A stretch of 14,958 bases of DNA from contig DFGW01000078.1 of NCBI GenBank assembly GCA_002372465.1, positions 681 to 15,638 on the forward strand, given 5' to 3'. This document shows positions 7,633-14,921 of this stretch, piece after piece. Each line of letters opens with the position of its first letter. Positions within the stretch are counted from its first letter, which is position 1. The DNA comes from Butyrivibrio sp. UBA3740. GTDB lineage: Bacteria > Bacillota > Clostridia > Lachnospirales > Lachnospiraceae. Below the pieces are notes generated by a model. That model was not told the origin of the DNA. It worked only from the letters and a program-made list of their open reading frames with translations, and did not search any database. Made by a program: the position numbers and the translations under genes.

Positions 7633-8388
7633 TTACTGAAGAACGAATCCGCCGTTAGGTGAGATAACCTGTCCGGTTACGTAAGGAGCTGTAAGAATAT
7701 ATCCTAAAGCGCCTGCGATATCGGAAACATCACCGATGAATCCCTCAGGAATAGTAGCTGCAAGTGCATTGAGTTCATCCTGATTAACGCCACGGAGCAT
7801 ATCTGTCATGATCATACCGGGAGCAATGGCGTTTACACGAACGCCTCTTCCTGCAAACTCAAGTGCAAGTGCTCTTGTAAGTCCGATTATACCTGACTTT
7901 GATGCGCAGTAGTCTGCCTGATTGATAACTCCGGTAAGTCCTCCAACTGATGATGTGTTGACGATACAGCACTGGTTGTCCTTACTTGAGTGGTTAACCA
8001 TGTGAGGAAGGACAAGGTGTGTCATGTGAAGGAAACTCATGAGGTTTGTATTAATAACGTTCTCATACTGTTCCCTTGTGATATCGATCCAGTTACAGTT
8101 ATTTGTAATACCTGCGTTATTTACAAGAACATCGATATTGTCTCCGAACTTATCTGTTGTAGCCTTTACAAGGTTCTCGCAGTCCTCATACTTACTAACG
8201 TCTGCTCTTACCACTAAAGTCTCAACACCATACTGTTCCTGAATCTTAGCAGCAAGATTGTCTGAAAGAGACTTGGATGACTCACTTCTGTAGTTGATCA
8301 CTACATTGTAGCCAAGCTCACCAAGCTTAAGGGCCATGCCCTCACCAATACCTCTGGATCCGCCGGTGATAATAGCTGTCTTTCCCAT
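7633..8388 (-). CDS. SDR-family oxidoreductase, FabG-like 3-oxoacyl-ACP reductase
   Basis: The product is 251 residues, the usual size of a classical short-chain dehydrogenase. The Rossmann nucleotide motif TGGSRGIG is at 8-15 and NNAG at 90-93. The catalytic set is Asn115, Ser146/147, Tyr160 and Lys164 (YCASK), followed by PGMIMTDM at 190-197. R34 and S35 after the second strand suggest NADPH preference. The start at 8388 is preceded by AGGAGG about ten bases away. The expected reaction is NAD(P)H-dependent reduction of a 3-oxoacyl thioester or a small carbonyl compound. It stands alone, with its own promoter and terminator and no fatty-acid genes beside it, so a dedicated role in the main FAS cycle is unproven. 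The closest call is FabG/PhaB type. Confidence 0.85.
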   Translation of the reverse strand: MGKTAIITGGSRGIGEGMALKLGELGYNVVINYRSESSKSLSDNLAAKIQEQYGVETLVVRADVSKYEDCENLVKATTDKFGDNIDVLVNNAGITNNCNWIDITREQYENVINTNLMSFLHMTHLVLPHMVNHSSKDNQCCIVNTSSVGGLTGVINQADYCASKSGIIGLTRALALEFAGRGVRVNAIAPGMIMTDMLRGVNQDELNALAATIPEGFIGDVSDIAGALGYILTAPYVTGQVISPNGGFVLQ

Positions 8389-8434
8389 TTCTTCATACCC
8401 TCCTATTTTGTTTATTTTGTATAGTTTTTACCCC

Positions 8435-8450
8435 TGTTCCATAAGGAACA
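8435..8450. promoter_or_regulatory. Palindrome at the dehydrogenase transcription start
   Basis: TGTTCC-ATAA-GGAACA (6-bp arms) begins at or next to the predicted start point (about 8451, minus strand). It could be an operator or a 5' mRNA hairpin. No regulator gene is adjacent. Confidence 0.35.
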
Positions 8451-8457
8451 CTATTAC

Positions 8458-8486
8458 ATTATACCCATTTGACATTTTTTTGTCAA
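8458..8486 (-). promoter_or_regulatory. Consensus sigma-A promoter of the dehydrogenase gene
   Basis: On the minus strand TTGACA (8486-8481), a 17-base spacer and TATAAT (8463-8458) match the consensus in all 12 positions. The -35 overlaps the msrA stop codon (8485-8483). The spacer begins with A6 then TGTCAA, so the -35 is one arm of the inverted repeat TTGACA-N6-TGTCAA (8486-8469). Confidence 0.85.
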
Positions 8487-8968
8487 TTTCTTTTCCTTCC
8501 TGACTCCAAAAGCTCTTTTTCAAAGGCTTCAGGGTTCTTCAGGTAATAATCCTGGTGGTATTCTTCGGCTTCATAGAAGCTCTTGAAGGCTTCAAGTGCC
8601 ACCTGTACAGCCTTCCCGGACTTCTCTTCCAGTGCTTTTATCTTACTAAGGGCACTTTGCTTTTCTTCCTCATTTGTGTAATAGATAGCCAGGGTGTAGG
8701 AAAAACCCTTGTCAATGAACTGCCCCTCACCATCGAATGGATCCACGTTTGCAAAATAGATATCCAAAAGCTTGTCATAACTTACCTTCTCAGGGTCATA
8801 CTCAAGCATTATGGTCTCTCTATGCCCGGTTTTCTGAGCTTTTACGTCCTCATAGGTTGGATTTACTTCATCTCCGCCCGAGTAGCCACAGACCACCTTG
8901 CCTACACCATACATTTTATAGATTGGTGTCACACACCAAAAACATCCTCCTGCAAAATACGCTCTCAT
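8483..8968 (-). CDS. msrA: Peptide methionine sulfoxide reductase A
   Basis: The product is 161 residues. The MsrA active-site motif GCFWC is at 8-12, with Cys9 the catalytic nucleophile, followed by GYSGG (28-32). The later conserved block is a variant, DPFDGEGQFIDKG (76-88), followed by SYTLAIYY. EEYHQDYY is at 135-142. The enzyme reduces methionine-S-sulfoxide in the cytoplasm with thioredoxin-type reductant. The only other cysteines are Cys12 and Cys27; the C-terminal recycling cysteines of the E. coli type are absent, so Cys12 is the likeliest resolving residue. The protein starts almost at the active site, as in the short MsrA group. AGAGG lies about ten bases before the ATG. No msrB is seen in the window. 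Confidence 0.92.
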   Translation of the reverse strand: MRAYFAGGCFWCVTPIYKMYGVGKVVCGYSGGDEVNPTYEDVKAQKTGHRETIMLEYDPEKVSYDKLLDIYFANVDPFDGEGQFIDKGFSYTLAIYYTNEEEKQSALSKIKALEEKSGKAVQVALEAFKSFYEAEEYHQDYYLKNPEAFEKELLESGRKRN

Positions 8969-9034
8969 ATCTTAATACCTCTTTTCCCGGTTTAGGTCCT
9001 TTTCTTCTGCTCTTAGGAGCACCATACGCCTTTA

Positions 9035-9043
9035 ATTCTACCA
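9035..9043 (-). promoter_or_regulatory. Extended -10 promoter candidate for msrA
   Basis: On the minus strand TG-G-TAGAAT (9043-9035) fits an extended -10, with no clear -35. Transcription would start near 9028, giving a leader of about 60 bases that contains the small palindrome TGCTC-TTAG-GAGCA (9008-9021). Confidence 0.45.
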
Positions 9044-9098
9044 CACCTCGCCGGGTACTGTATAAATATAAATCGTTTCCTATCTATAAGTGTTTTTG

Positions 9099-9107
9099 TG
9101 ATAAAAT
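9099..9107 (+). promoter_or_regulatory. Extended -10 promoter candidate for the GGDEF gene
   Basis: TG-A-TAAAAT (9099-9107) is an extended -10 in an AT-rich stretch; the -35 is poor. A start near 9114 leaves no room for a ribosome binding site before the ATG at 9121, which argues for initiation at 9157. Confidence 0.45.
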
Positions 9108-9156
9108 ATATATTAGTGAGATGATAACGCGACGTATTGAGAGTATGAGGCCGCAA

Positions 9157-10512
9157 ATGTCAATTAAGTTTAATTCACTGAAGATCAAATTTCCACTAAT
9201 CAGTTTCTTTGTTTATCTGGCACTAATAAGTATTATCCTGATCTCATGCTATAACAGGTTTTCCGGCAACATGAGGAGATCTTATGTAGAACGAGGGACA
9301 GAGATACTGAACCTCGCTGCTGAAGATATCGTTATTGATCATATCCCCGACTATCTCAGCGGCGATTACGACCTTGCCGAATATGAAAGAACTGCAAAAA
9401 AACTGGATCTATATCCCCGCTATTTTGATGAGGTGTTCTATCTTTATGCCTATCATCTGAATGATGACGGTGTAAATGCTACATACCTTTTTGATGCGCA
9501 TGTTGATCATGGTAATTCAAACAAACTCGGCGATAATTATACAATTGAAGATGACGTCCTCGCCCAGATAAAAAAGCACGGCGCAGGAGAGCCACTCGAT
9601 GCAGTAACCAGTAATACTGAGTATGGCTATCTGCTCACCTGTTCCAAACCTCTTTTAGATTCCAAGGGAAATTTTCAGGGATATCTTCTTGTTGACTTCA
9701 ATCTGACAAAGCCACTTGACAGTAACAGGGTATACTTTTTAAAACTGCTTGGCATCGCCTTTGCACATATGCTGGTTGTGTTTGCTCTTGGCATGCAGGC
9801 TGTAGCAGTCAGGATCACAAGTCCCATCGAAAAGATATATCTATGCCTTTCGAAGTTTAAATTTGCCACCATCAAAGACAGGGAAGAGAACCTCAAAAGC
9901 CTGCGGGAACTAAATATCCACACCAATCAGGAGATACAGTCACTGTATGAGGCCCTTATTTCAAATGTAGAGAGCAACCTGCGATATATGACCGAGTTCA
10001 GAACCGTTTCTGAAAAGGCTCACACTGATGCCCTGACCGGTGTCGGGAACAAGGCAGCATTCGAAGATATTGGGATGCTTCTTCTTGGGAGGATTGATGA
10101 TGAAGAATCGCCTGAAATTGCTTTTATTATGGCTGACGTAAATAATCTTAAATACATCAATGACAAATTCGGACACAAAGCAGGTGATGACTACATCATA
10201 GGCTGTGTAAAGGTAATGAAAGAACTGTGCGAAGACTCACAGATATTCAGGGTTGGTGGAGACGAATTCGTCATTGTCCTTGAAGGAAATGATTATACGA
10301 ACAGAAAATACCTCTATGAGATGTTAAAGTCTCAGTTTATAGACACATTTATTGATGAGACAAAAGATCCCTGGCAGCGCTACTCCGTTTCTTTGGGCTA
10401 TGCAGAGTATTCCCCTGACGATTTGGGTGTAACAGGGATACTTAATCGGGCAGATGAAGCCATGTACAAAGAAAAAGAAGCCTTTAAGCAACAATACGGA
10501 AGCTACAGATAA
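9157..10512 (+). CDS. Membrane diguanylate cyclase with Cache-like sensor and GGDEF domain
   Basis: The product is 451 residues from the ATG at 9157, which has TGAGG six bases upstream. In-frame ATGs at 9121 and 9145 lack a good site, and the frame is open back to 8737 across msrA. Layout: membrane segment about 13-31, extracytoplasmic sensor about 35-190 ending in the Cache-like PLLDSKGNFQGYLLVDF (165-181), membrane segment about 195-219, and a short linker with helical character to about 285. The GGDEF domain follows, with DALTG at 291-295, metal-binding Asp327 in MADVNN, and GGDEF at 367-371. It should make cyclic di-GMP from two GTP in response to an outside signal. The inhibitory RxxD site expected nine residues before GGDEF reads CEDS, so product inhibition by that route is unlikely. 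It is monocistronic. Confidence 0.88.
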   Translation: MSIKFNSLKIKFPLISFFVYLALISIILISCYNRFSGNMRRSYVERGTEILNLAAEDIVIDHIPDYLSGDYDLAEYERTAKKLDLYPRYFDEVFYLYAYHLNDDGVNATYLFDAHVDHGNSNKLGDNYTIEDDVLAQIKKHGAGEPLDAVTSNTEYGYLLTCSKPLLDSKGNFQGYLLVDFNLTKPLDSNRVYFLKLLGIAFAHMLVVFALGMQAVAVRITSPIEKIYLCLSKFKFATIKDREENLKSLRELNIHTNQEIQSLYEALISNVESNLRYMTEFRTVSEKAHTDALTGVGNKAAFEDIGMLLLGRIDDEESPEIAFIMADVNNLKYINDKFGHKAGDDYIIGCVKVMKELCEDSQIFRVGGDEFVIVLEGNDYTNRKYLYEMLKSQFIDTFIDETKDPWQRYSVSLGYAEYSPDDLGVTGILNRADEAMYKEKEAFKQQYGSYR

Positions 10513-10514
10513 AG

Positions 10515-10547
10515 AAAGATGCCCTCTTTTCAAAGGGCATCTTTTTT
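10515..10547. terminator. Bidirectional intrinsic terminator between the GGDEF gene and the LarA operon
   Basis: AAAGATGCCCT (10515-10525) pairs with AGGGCATCTTT (10534-10544). On the plus strand the T run extends through 10547; on the minus strand a T-rich tail (TCTTTCTTTATC) follows. It lies between two convergent genes and touches the stop codon of the LarA homologue. Confidence 0.85.
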
Positions 10548-11826
10548 AATCTTTTCCCTTAACCATGGGCACTACAGAGCCTCCGTAAGGGATGATATAT
10601 ACAGTTTTATCAGTAAAATCAACACCTTTTACCATGTCCCGGGCATCAGTAAAGGCCTGCATACCCATAGGACCGGTGGTGTCATTTTCAATTGTGGTGA
10701 GAATCCTGCATTCTCCCTTCTTAAGGTTCTCAACAGTAAGGTAAAAGATAAATCCGCCGATAGTAAAGTCTGCTCTCAAGGCTTCGTCAAGCCTTCCCTC
10801 CTTAAGGGGAGCCAGCCAGGCTGTATAGTCAGGCGCTCCGCACCCCTCAGGGCACTTACAGAGCCACAGCATCTGGCCGCCTTCCTTCATGGCCCTCATG
10901 CCGTTGAGCATGCCCTTGCAGCCCTGATACAGGTTCATATCCTTTGGCGCTCCGCCGCTGGAGACAATTACAATATCCGCTTCCTTGTCTATCCACTTCT
11001 CATAGCATTTCTTCTGGAAAAGACAGCTTTCCTTCCATGCCTCGTAAAGATCCCCGCCAAAAAGTCCGCTAAACTTACCGCTGGTTGCCACCACAATGTT
11101 GATGCCAAAGGTTACATCCACCAGCGCAGCTGCTTCATTCATATCTTCATTGATAGGATTGTTTTCCAAAAGGGCACATCCAACTCTCGGATCTGAATGG
11201 GCAATCTTAGGATCCAGGGCTCTTTGGTGGTTCTGGCGAATTGTCTGTCTTGAAGCTACTCCCGGCAGGATGTTCTTCCTTCCACCGCCAAAGCCCGCCA
11301 TCATATGATGGACTGTTCCACCCACAACTATGACCTTACGGCCAATCACAAGGGGATTGACACACACATCCGTGCCTCTGGAGGTCCTTCCCACAAGGAC
11401 GTTCTCACCGTCGCAGTCGTGGTCGACGACCGTGACATTCTGATACATGTATCTTCCCGCAATTATCTCTTTTTCCTGCTCGGAGGACTTTCTGTGAGTC
11501 CCAAGCGCGATAAGAACGCAGATATTCTCAAAGGGAACCTTCATGGTATCGTGCAGGTAATGGCCAAGAAGAGTTAAGATATCCCCCTGATGCATCCAGC
11601 TTCTGGTAATATCGGACACAACAATGGTCACCTTATCATTTTCCGAAATCTTCTCCCGAAGAGGTGTTGAAGCAATAGCCCCCTCTTCAACGCAGAGCCT
11701 GAAGGCCTCTCCCACATCATCTATCTCCGGCATCGGGTCCGGGTTTAAAACCTCAACGGATTTCGCCCCTTTTACCGAGATATCAAGTGATTCAATTCCA
11801 TATTTCATATTGGCTGTATAATCCAT
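10546..11826 (-). CDS. larA: LarA-family nickel-dependent 2-hydroxyacid racemase (lactate racemase-like)
   Basis: The product is 426 residues from the ATG at 11826; a GTG at 11835 would add three residues but lacks a site. LarA-family motifs are complete: SDITR (71-75, Asp72 and Arg75), GTHR (His111), HHMMAGFGGGRK (His173, His174, cofactor-tethering Lys184), NH with nickel-binding His200, and QGCK (Gln301, Lys304). The family binds a nickel-pincer cofactor (NPN) made by LarB, LarC and LarE and interconverts D and L 2-hydroxyacids in the cytoplasm. None of those cofactor genes is in the window. It is the last gene of the T-box/ECF operon, beginning 13 bases after the ecfT stop. Homologues of this family act on substrates other than lactate (known for malate, phenyllactate and others), so "lactate" is only the family name. 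The context favours an amino-acid-derived hydroxyacid. Confidence 0.85.
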   Translation of the reverse strand: MDYTANMKYGIESLDISVKGAKSVEVLNPDPMPEIDDVGEAFRLCVEEGAIASTPLREKISENDKVTIVVSDITRSWMHQGDILTLLGHYLHDTMKVPFENICVLIALGTHRKSSEQEKEIIAGRYMYQNVTVVDHDCDGENVLVGRTSRGTDVCVNPLVIGRKVIVVGGTVHHMMAGFGGGRKNILPGVASRQTIRQNHQRALDPKIAHSDPRVGCALLENNPINEDMNEAAALVDVTFGINIVVATSGKFSGLFGGDLYEAWKESCLFQKKCYEKWIDKEADIVIVSSGGAPKDMNLYQGCKGMLNGMRAMKEGGQMLWLCKCPEGCGAPDYTAWLAPLKEGRLDEALRADFTIGGFIFYLTVENLKKGECRILTTIENDTTGPMGMQAFTDARDMVKGVDFTDKTVYIIPYGGSVVPMVKGKD

Positions 11827-11839
11827 AATCCACACTCAC

Positions 11840-12610
11840 TTACATAATTGTTTTTAAATAAACTGTTGCTGCTATAAGCGCCACCAGCACCAGTACTGTC
11901 ACAAGATCCCTTGCAGCAAAGGGATAGTCCTTGTATCCACTCTTAAAACCCCTGAGCTCAAATCCCCTCATCTCCGCTGACATGGCTGATACGTCAACCT
12001 TCTTAAGGCTTGAAACCAGAAGAGGAACACATAAAGGCGCAATGAGCTTAAGCTTTCTGAATATGTTTTTGGTGTCAAAGTCAACGCCCCTGGCCTTCTG
12101 GGCATCCTGAATATCGTGGAACTCCGTGGCAAATATGGGCACAAATCTGAAGGCAGTAGTAACTATAAACGCATATCTGTAGGGCAGATGGAGCCTTTTT
12201 ACCAGCGCGTTGCACAGGTCATTCATTCTTGTGATGGCAAATAAAAGCATAAGAGGCAGCATAGCGGCTATGACTCTGAGGGACAAAAGAAGTGCACTCT
12301 TAAGTCCTCCTGTTGTAAACAGGACAAGCCCTCCGATCACCAGCAGGGGACTTCCGTCCCTTACGAAAAAGAGCTGTATCACAAACATGATAAGTCCCAA
12401 TATCATCAGGTTTCTTGTGAGGAAAAGAGCTCTCTTAAATAGTCCGGCTGTTGCCGAGATAAGAAGCATCAAAACAATAAATCCAACTTCAGCAAAGACA
12501 TTTTCACAAAGAATCGCTGCAATTCCGTACATAAAAGCCGCCAAAAGCTTGGTTACGGGGTTAAGTTTGTGAAGAAAGCTCTCGCCGGGAACATAATTAA
12601 GCAGATTCAT
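11840..12610 (-). CDS. ecfT: ECF transporter transmembrane subunit EcfT
   Basis: The product is 256 residues, with LNPVTKL at 16-22 and hydrophobic membrane segments at about 23-55, 66-82, 88-126 and 235-252. The two coupling-helix motifs are ARG (173-175) and MRG (214-216); the latter is a variant of A-R-G. EcfT links the two ATPases to the substrate-binding S protein. Its ATG overlaps the stop of the preceding ATPase gene (ATGA at 12610-12607), so translation is probably coupled. Finding A1, A2, T and S in one operon makes this a Group I (dedicated) ECF transporter. Confidence 0.9.
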   Translation of the reverse strand: MNLLNYVPGESFLHKLNPVTKLLAAFMYGIAAILCENVFAEVGFIVLMLLISATAGLFKRALFLTRNLMILGLIMFVIQLFFVRDGSPLLVIGGLVLFTTGGLKSALLLSLRVIAAMLPLMLLFAITRMNDLCNALVKRLHLPYRYAFIVTTAFRFVPIFATEFHDIQDAQKARGVDFDTKNIFRKLKLIAPLCVPLLVSSLKKVDVSAMSAEMRGFELRGFKSGYKDYPFAARDLVTVLVLVALIAATVYLKTIM

Positions 12611-13425
12611 AGTGTTCCTCCCTTCTGAGTTTTCCTTCGAAGGGCGTCAAGCATATCCTCAACTGTGAAAACATCCTTGAATTCATCGCCAAAGCGCAGC
12701 GCCAGCTCCGGTATCTGGGCAGGCAGAACTCTCGCCTTCTTAAGAACGTCCACATTCTTCATCATCTGGCCGGTAGGTCCCTGCCCCAGGATCTTACCAT
12801 GATTGAGCACAAGCACGTTCCTTGCATATGACTGCACCAGTTCCATGTCATGACTCACCATCAGGACTGTTGTACCCTTTTCACGATTTAGGTAAGTCAC
12901 GTAATCCATGATGCGGATGCACTCAAGATAATCAAGGCCTGTGGTGGGCTCATCAAGGATCAGAAGCCCTGGCTCACAGGCAAGAACGCTTGCCAAAGCA
13001 ATTCTCTGGCGCTCGCCACGGCTTCTGGAGAAGGGGAACCACTCCGGATCCAGATCAAAGGTATCAAGGACCTGCTTGGCGCGCTCCTTTATCCTCTCTT
13101 CATCCCAGCCCTGGACCTTCATTGAAAAGGCGATCTCATCCTTCACAGTGTTCTCGCAGATCTGTCTGTCAGGATTCTGAAAAAGAAATCCACAGTCCCT
13201 GGCAAGTTTACTGGAAGGGGTCTTTAAAGTGTCTTTTCCATTCAGGAAAACATGCCCTTTAGTTGGCTGCAAAAGTCCGTTGGTCAGCCTGCTTATGGTG
13301 CTCTTTCCTGCTCCGTTGGCCCCGATAAGTGCAACAAAATCACCCTTTGGGATGTGAAAGCTTAAGTCATCAAGAATAGGTCTTTTTTCGGAGTATCCGA
13401 AGGTCACATTTTCAAAACGTATCAT
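12607..13425 (-). CDS. ecfA2: ECF transporter ATP-binding protein, second ATPase
   Basis: The product is 272 residues and a complete ABC ATPase. Walker A GANGAGKS is at 35-42, the Q-loop Gln at 83, Walker B LLILDEP at 154-160 (Glu159) and the switch His192 in SHD. The signature motif is unusual: the position of LSGGQ reads RSRGE (134-138), keeping the Ser and second Gly. It would pair with the neighbouring ATPase as a heterodimer on the inner face of the membrane. It starts inside the stop of the upstream ATPase gene (ATGA at 13425-13422). The C-terminal extension after about 235 is typical of ECF ATPases. Confidence 0.9.
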   Translation of the reverse strand: MIRFENVTFGYSEKRPILDDLSFHIPKGDFVALIGANGAGKSTISRLTNGLLQPTKGHVFLNGKDTLKTPSSKLARDCGFLFQNPDRQICENTVKDEIAFSMKVQGWDEERIKERAKQVLDTFDLDPEWFPFSRSRGERQRIALASVLACEPGLLILDEPTTGLDYLECIRIMDYVTYLNREKGTTVLMVSHDMELVQSYARNVLVLNHGKILGQGPTGQMMKNVDVLKKARVLPAQIPELALRFGDEFKDVFTVEDMLDALRRKTQKGGTL

Positions 13426-14261
13426 TCAAGGATCCTCCTGACCATCTTTTCTGCGTCATCTACGGTAAGCGTAACTTCACCGTCATATATCTTTTCCCTT
13501 ATAAGCTCTGCTGAAAGCTCAGTAACTCTGGGAACGTTAATTCCAAGGTCCTTAAAGGTTTCCATGGAAGTCACCATGTCTTTCGGTGTTCCGTAAAAAG
13601 CTATCTTACCCTTATCCAGAACCATCATATGCTTAACATACTCGCAAAGGAGCATGATCTTTTGCTCAACAATAACAACCGTTATGCCTTTATCCCTGTT
13701 AAGTGCAGTAAGGATCTTGAAGATCTCTCTGCTGCTCTCAGGATCCAGCTCACCTGTAGGCTCATCAAGCACGATTACTTCCGGCTCAAGAGCCAGCATG
13801 GAGGCTATTGCAACCTTTTGCTTCTGTCCGCCGGAAAGGCTTGATATCTCACGGTCACGCAAATCTTCTATTCCAAGTTCACGAAGTACTCTGTCTATAC
13901 GCTCCCCCATCTCTTCATGGGGAACGCCAAAATTCTCAAGGCCAAAAAGTATCTCATCCTCAACCACTGAAGCCACCATCTGCGAGTCGATATCCTGGAA
14001 TACCTGACCTACCTTCCTGGCAAATTCCTCTGCAGGGTGTTCAGCAGTATCTTTCCCATCGATGATCACTTCTCCGTAAAAGTCCCCTTTTATCTTCTGG
14101 GGTATAATGCCGTTCAGGGCGAAGGTAAAAGTAGTTTTACCGGCACCTGAAGTGCCGGTAATTCCTACAAAATCGCCATTTGCAATCTCAATATTTACAT
14201 CATCGAGAGCTGCTGTCTTGCTATTCTTATAAACAAATCCCAAATTCTTAACTGAAATCAT
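13422..14261 (-). CDS. ecfA1: ECF transporter ATP-binding protein, first ATPase
   Basis: The product is 279 residues. Walker A GTSGAGKT is at 36-43, the Q-loop Gln at 89, the canonical signature LSGGQ at 142-146 and Walker B VIVLDEP at 162-168 (Glu167). The switch position is Gln200 (VEQ) in place of the usual His. In a heterodimer its ATP site would be completed by the variant signature of the second ATPase, so one composite site is altered twice and the other is canonical. The start overlaps the S-component stop (ATGA at 14261-14258). Labels A1 and A2 are by gene order only. Confidence 0.9.
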   Translation of the reverse strand: MISVKNLGFVYKNSKTAALDDVNIEIANGDFVGITGTSGAGKTTFTFALNGIIPQKIKGDFYGEVIIDGKDTAEHPAEEFARKVGQVFQDIDSQMVASVVEDEILFGLENFGVPHEEMGERIDRVLRELGIEDLRDREISSLSGGQKQKVAIASMLALEPEVIVLDEPTGELDPESSREIFKILTALNRDKGITVVIVEQKIMLLCEYVKHMMVLDKGKIAFYGTPKDMVTSMETFKDLGINVPRVTELSAELIREKIYDGEVTLTVDDAEKMVRRILE

Positions 14262-14818
14262 TCTTCCTCTTTGTTCCCCATAACTTTATTAACAGGAATG
14301 CTAAGCACTGTAACGATGACCATGTTAAGAAGTGCTGTCACTACAGTTACAATAGCCATACTCACAAACTGTGCACCGGGCATTGGTTTAGCATAGGTAA
14401 GTGCTGCCAGACCAACGAATGCAAAGCCAGAGATAAGAGTTGCCAGGAATGTGCATACAACCGGCTTAATATACTTGGGCAGCACAAGCCTTATAAGCAG
14501 GCACATAGCAATTGCCCCAAGGGTCTCTGAAACAAGACCAAGCCATGGCATCGATGTTCCGATCTGTGATATTGCGCCCGAAATAAATCCGATGGCTGCA
14601 GCTTCCTTAAGGTTTGGCTTTATGATGAAAATAGCCAGGCAATAGGTTGCGATCAGGAAATTGGGGTGCATGTTACCAAGTGCAATAACTCCCGCAAACA
14701 TTCTAAGGACGATGCCCACTGCCATCATTACGCCTACAAGGATAAGGTTCCTGGTGTTGGCTAGTCCCTTCTTTTCCTCAACTACTACTTCTCTTTTTGC
14801 TGTGCTCTGTACGTCCAT
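14258..14818 (-). CDS. ECF transporter S component, TrpP-like (probable tryptophan or related substrate)
   Basis: The product is 186 residues. A charged N-terminal tail of about 22 residues precedes about six membrane segments (about 24-47, 52-67, 72-88, 96-112, 119-142, 150-176) and an acidic C-terminus. The GNMHPNFLIA region (48-57) followed by a glycine-rich segment (GFISGAISQIGTSMPWLG, 77-94) resembles the TrpP-type S protein of tryptophan ECF systems; this is from memory of the family, not a search. It is the substrate-binding membrane subunit and the first gene after a T-box leader. AGGAGG lies about seven bases before the ATG. A different aromatic or amino-acid substrate is possible. 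As the first gene of a T-box operon, its expression should rise when its cognate tRNA is uncharged. Confidence 0.7.
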   Translation of the reverse strand: MDVQSTAKREVVVEEKKGLANTRNLILVGVMMAVGIVLRMFAGVIALGNMHPNFLIATYCLAIFIIKPNLKEAAAIGFISGAISQIGTSMPWLGLVSETLGAIAMCLLIRLVLPKYIKPVVCTFLATLISGFAFVGLAALTYAKPMPGAQFVSMAIVTVVTALLNMVIVTVLSIPVNKVMGNKEEE

Positions 14819-14831
14819 TTCAATCCTCCTT

Positions 14832-14845
14832 GCCGCCCTTGCGGC
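14832..14845 (-). other. Small hairpin next to the S-component ribosome binding site
   Basis: GCCGC-CCTT-GCGGC (5-bp GC stem) ends a few bases before AGGAGG of the S-component gene. It may modulate translation, or be incidental. Confidence 0.3.
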
Positions 14846-14880
14846 TTAATCTGTGTTGTACAGGGAACGGTTTTTTCAAT

Positions 14881-14921
14881 AAAAAAACCTGTCCCTGTAT
14901 GAAGTTTCATACAAGGACAGG
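14881..14921 (-). terminator. T-box regulated terminator
   Basis: On the minus strand a 16-bp stem pairs 14921-14906 with 14903-14888, with one G-U pair and a 2-base loop, followed by seven T (14887-14881). It lies 60 bases upstream of the first operon gene and would stop transcription unless the T-box antiterminator forms. Its 5' arm must be free for termination. Confidence 0.9.

Noticed and set aside
8469..8486. TTGACA-N6-TGTCAA as a FabT-type operator near a FabG-like gene
   Set aside because: The half sites resemble FabT sites, but the spacing is wrong and no fabT or fatty-acid cluster is present. I kept it only as an unassigned palindrome.
8737..9156. Upstream extension of the GGDEF frame
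   Set aside because: It overlaps msrA on the other strand and the divergent promoter region. The membrane segment follows directly after the ATG at 9157, which has the best ribosome binding site; 9121 remains a possible alternative.
10519..11196. Plus-strand 225-residue open frame
   Set aside because: It is antisense to the LarA homologue, which has complete family motifs, and begins within the terminator.
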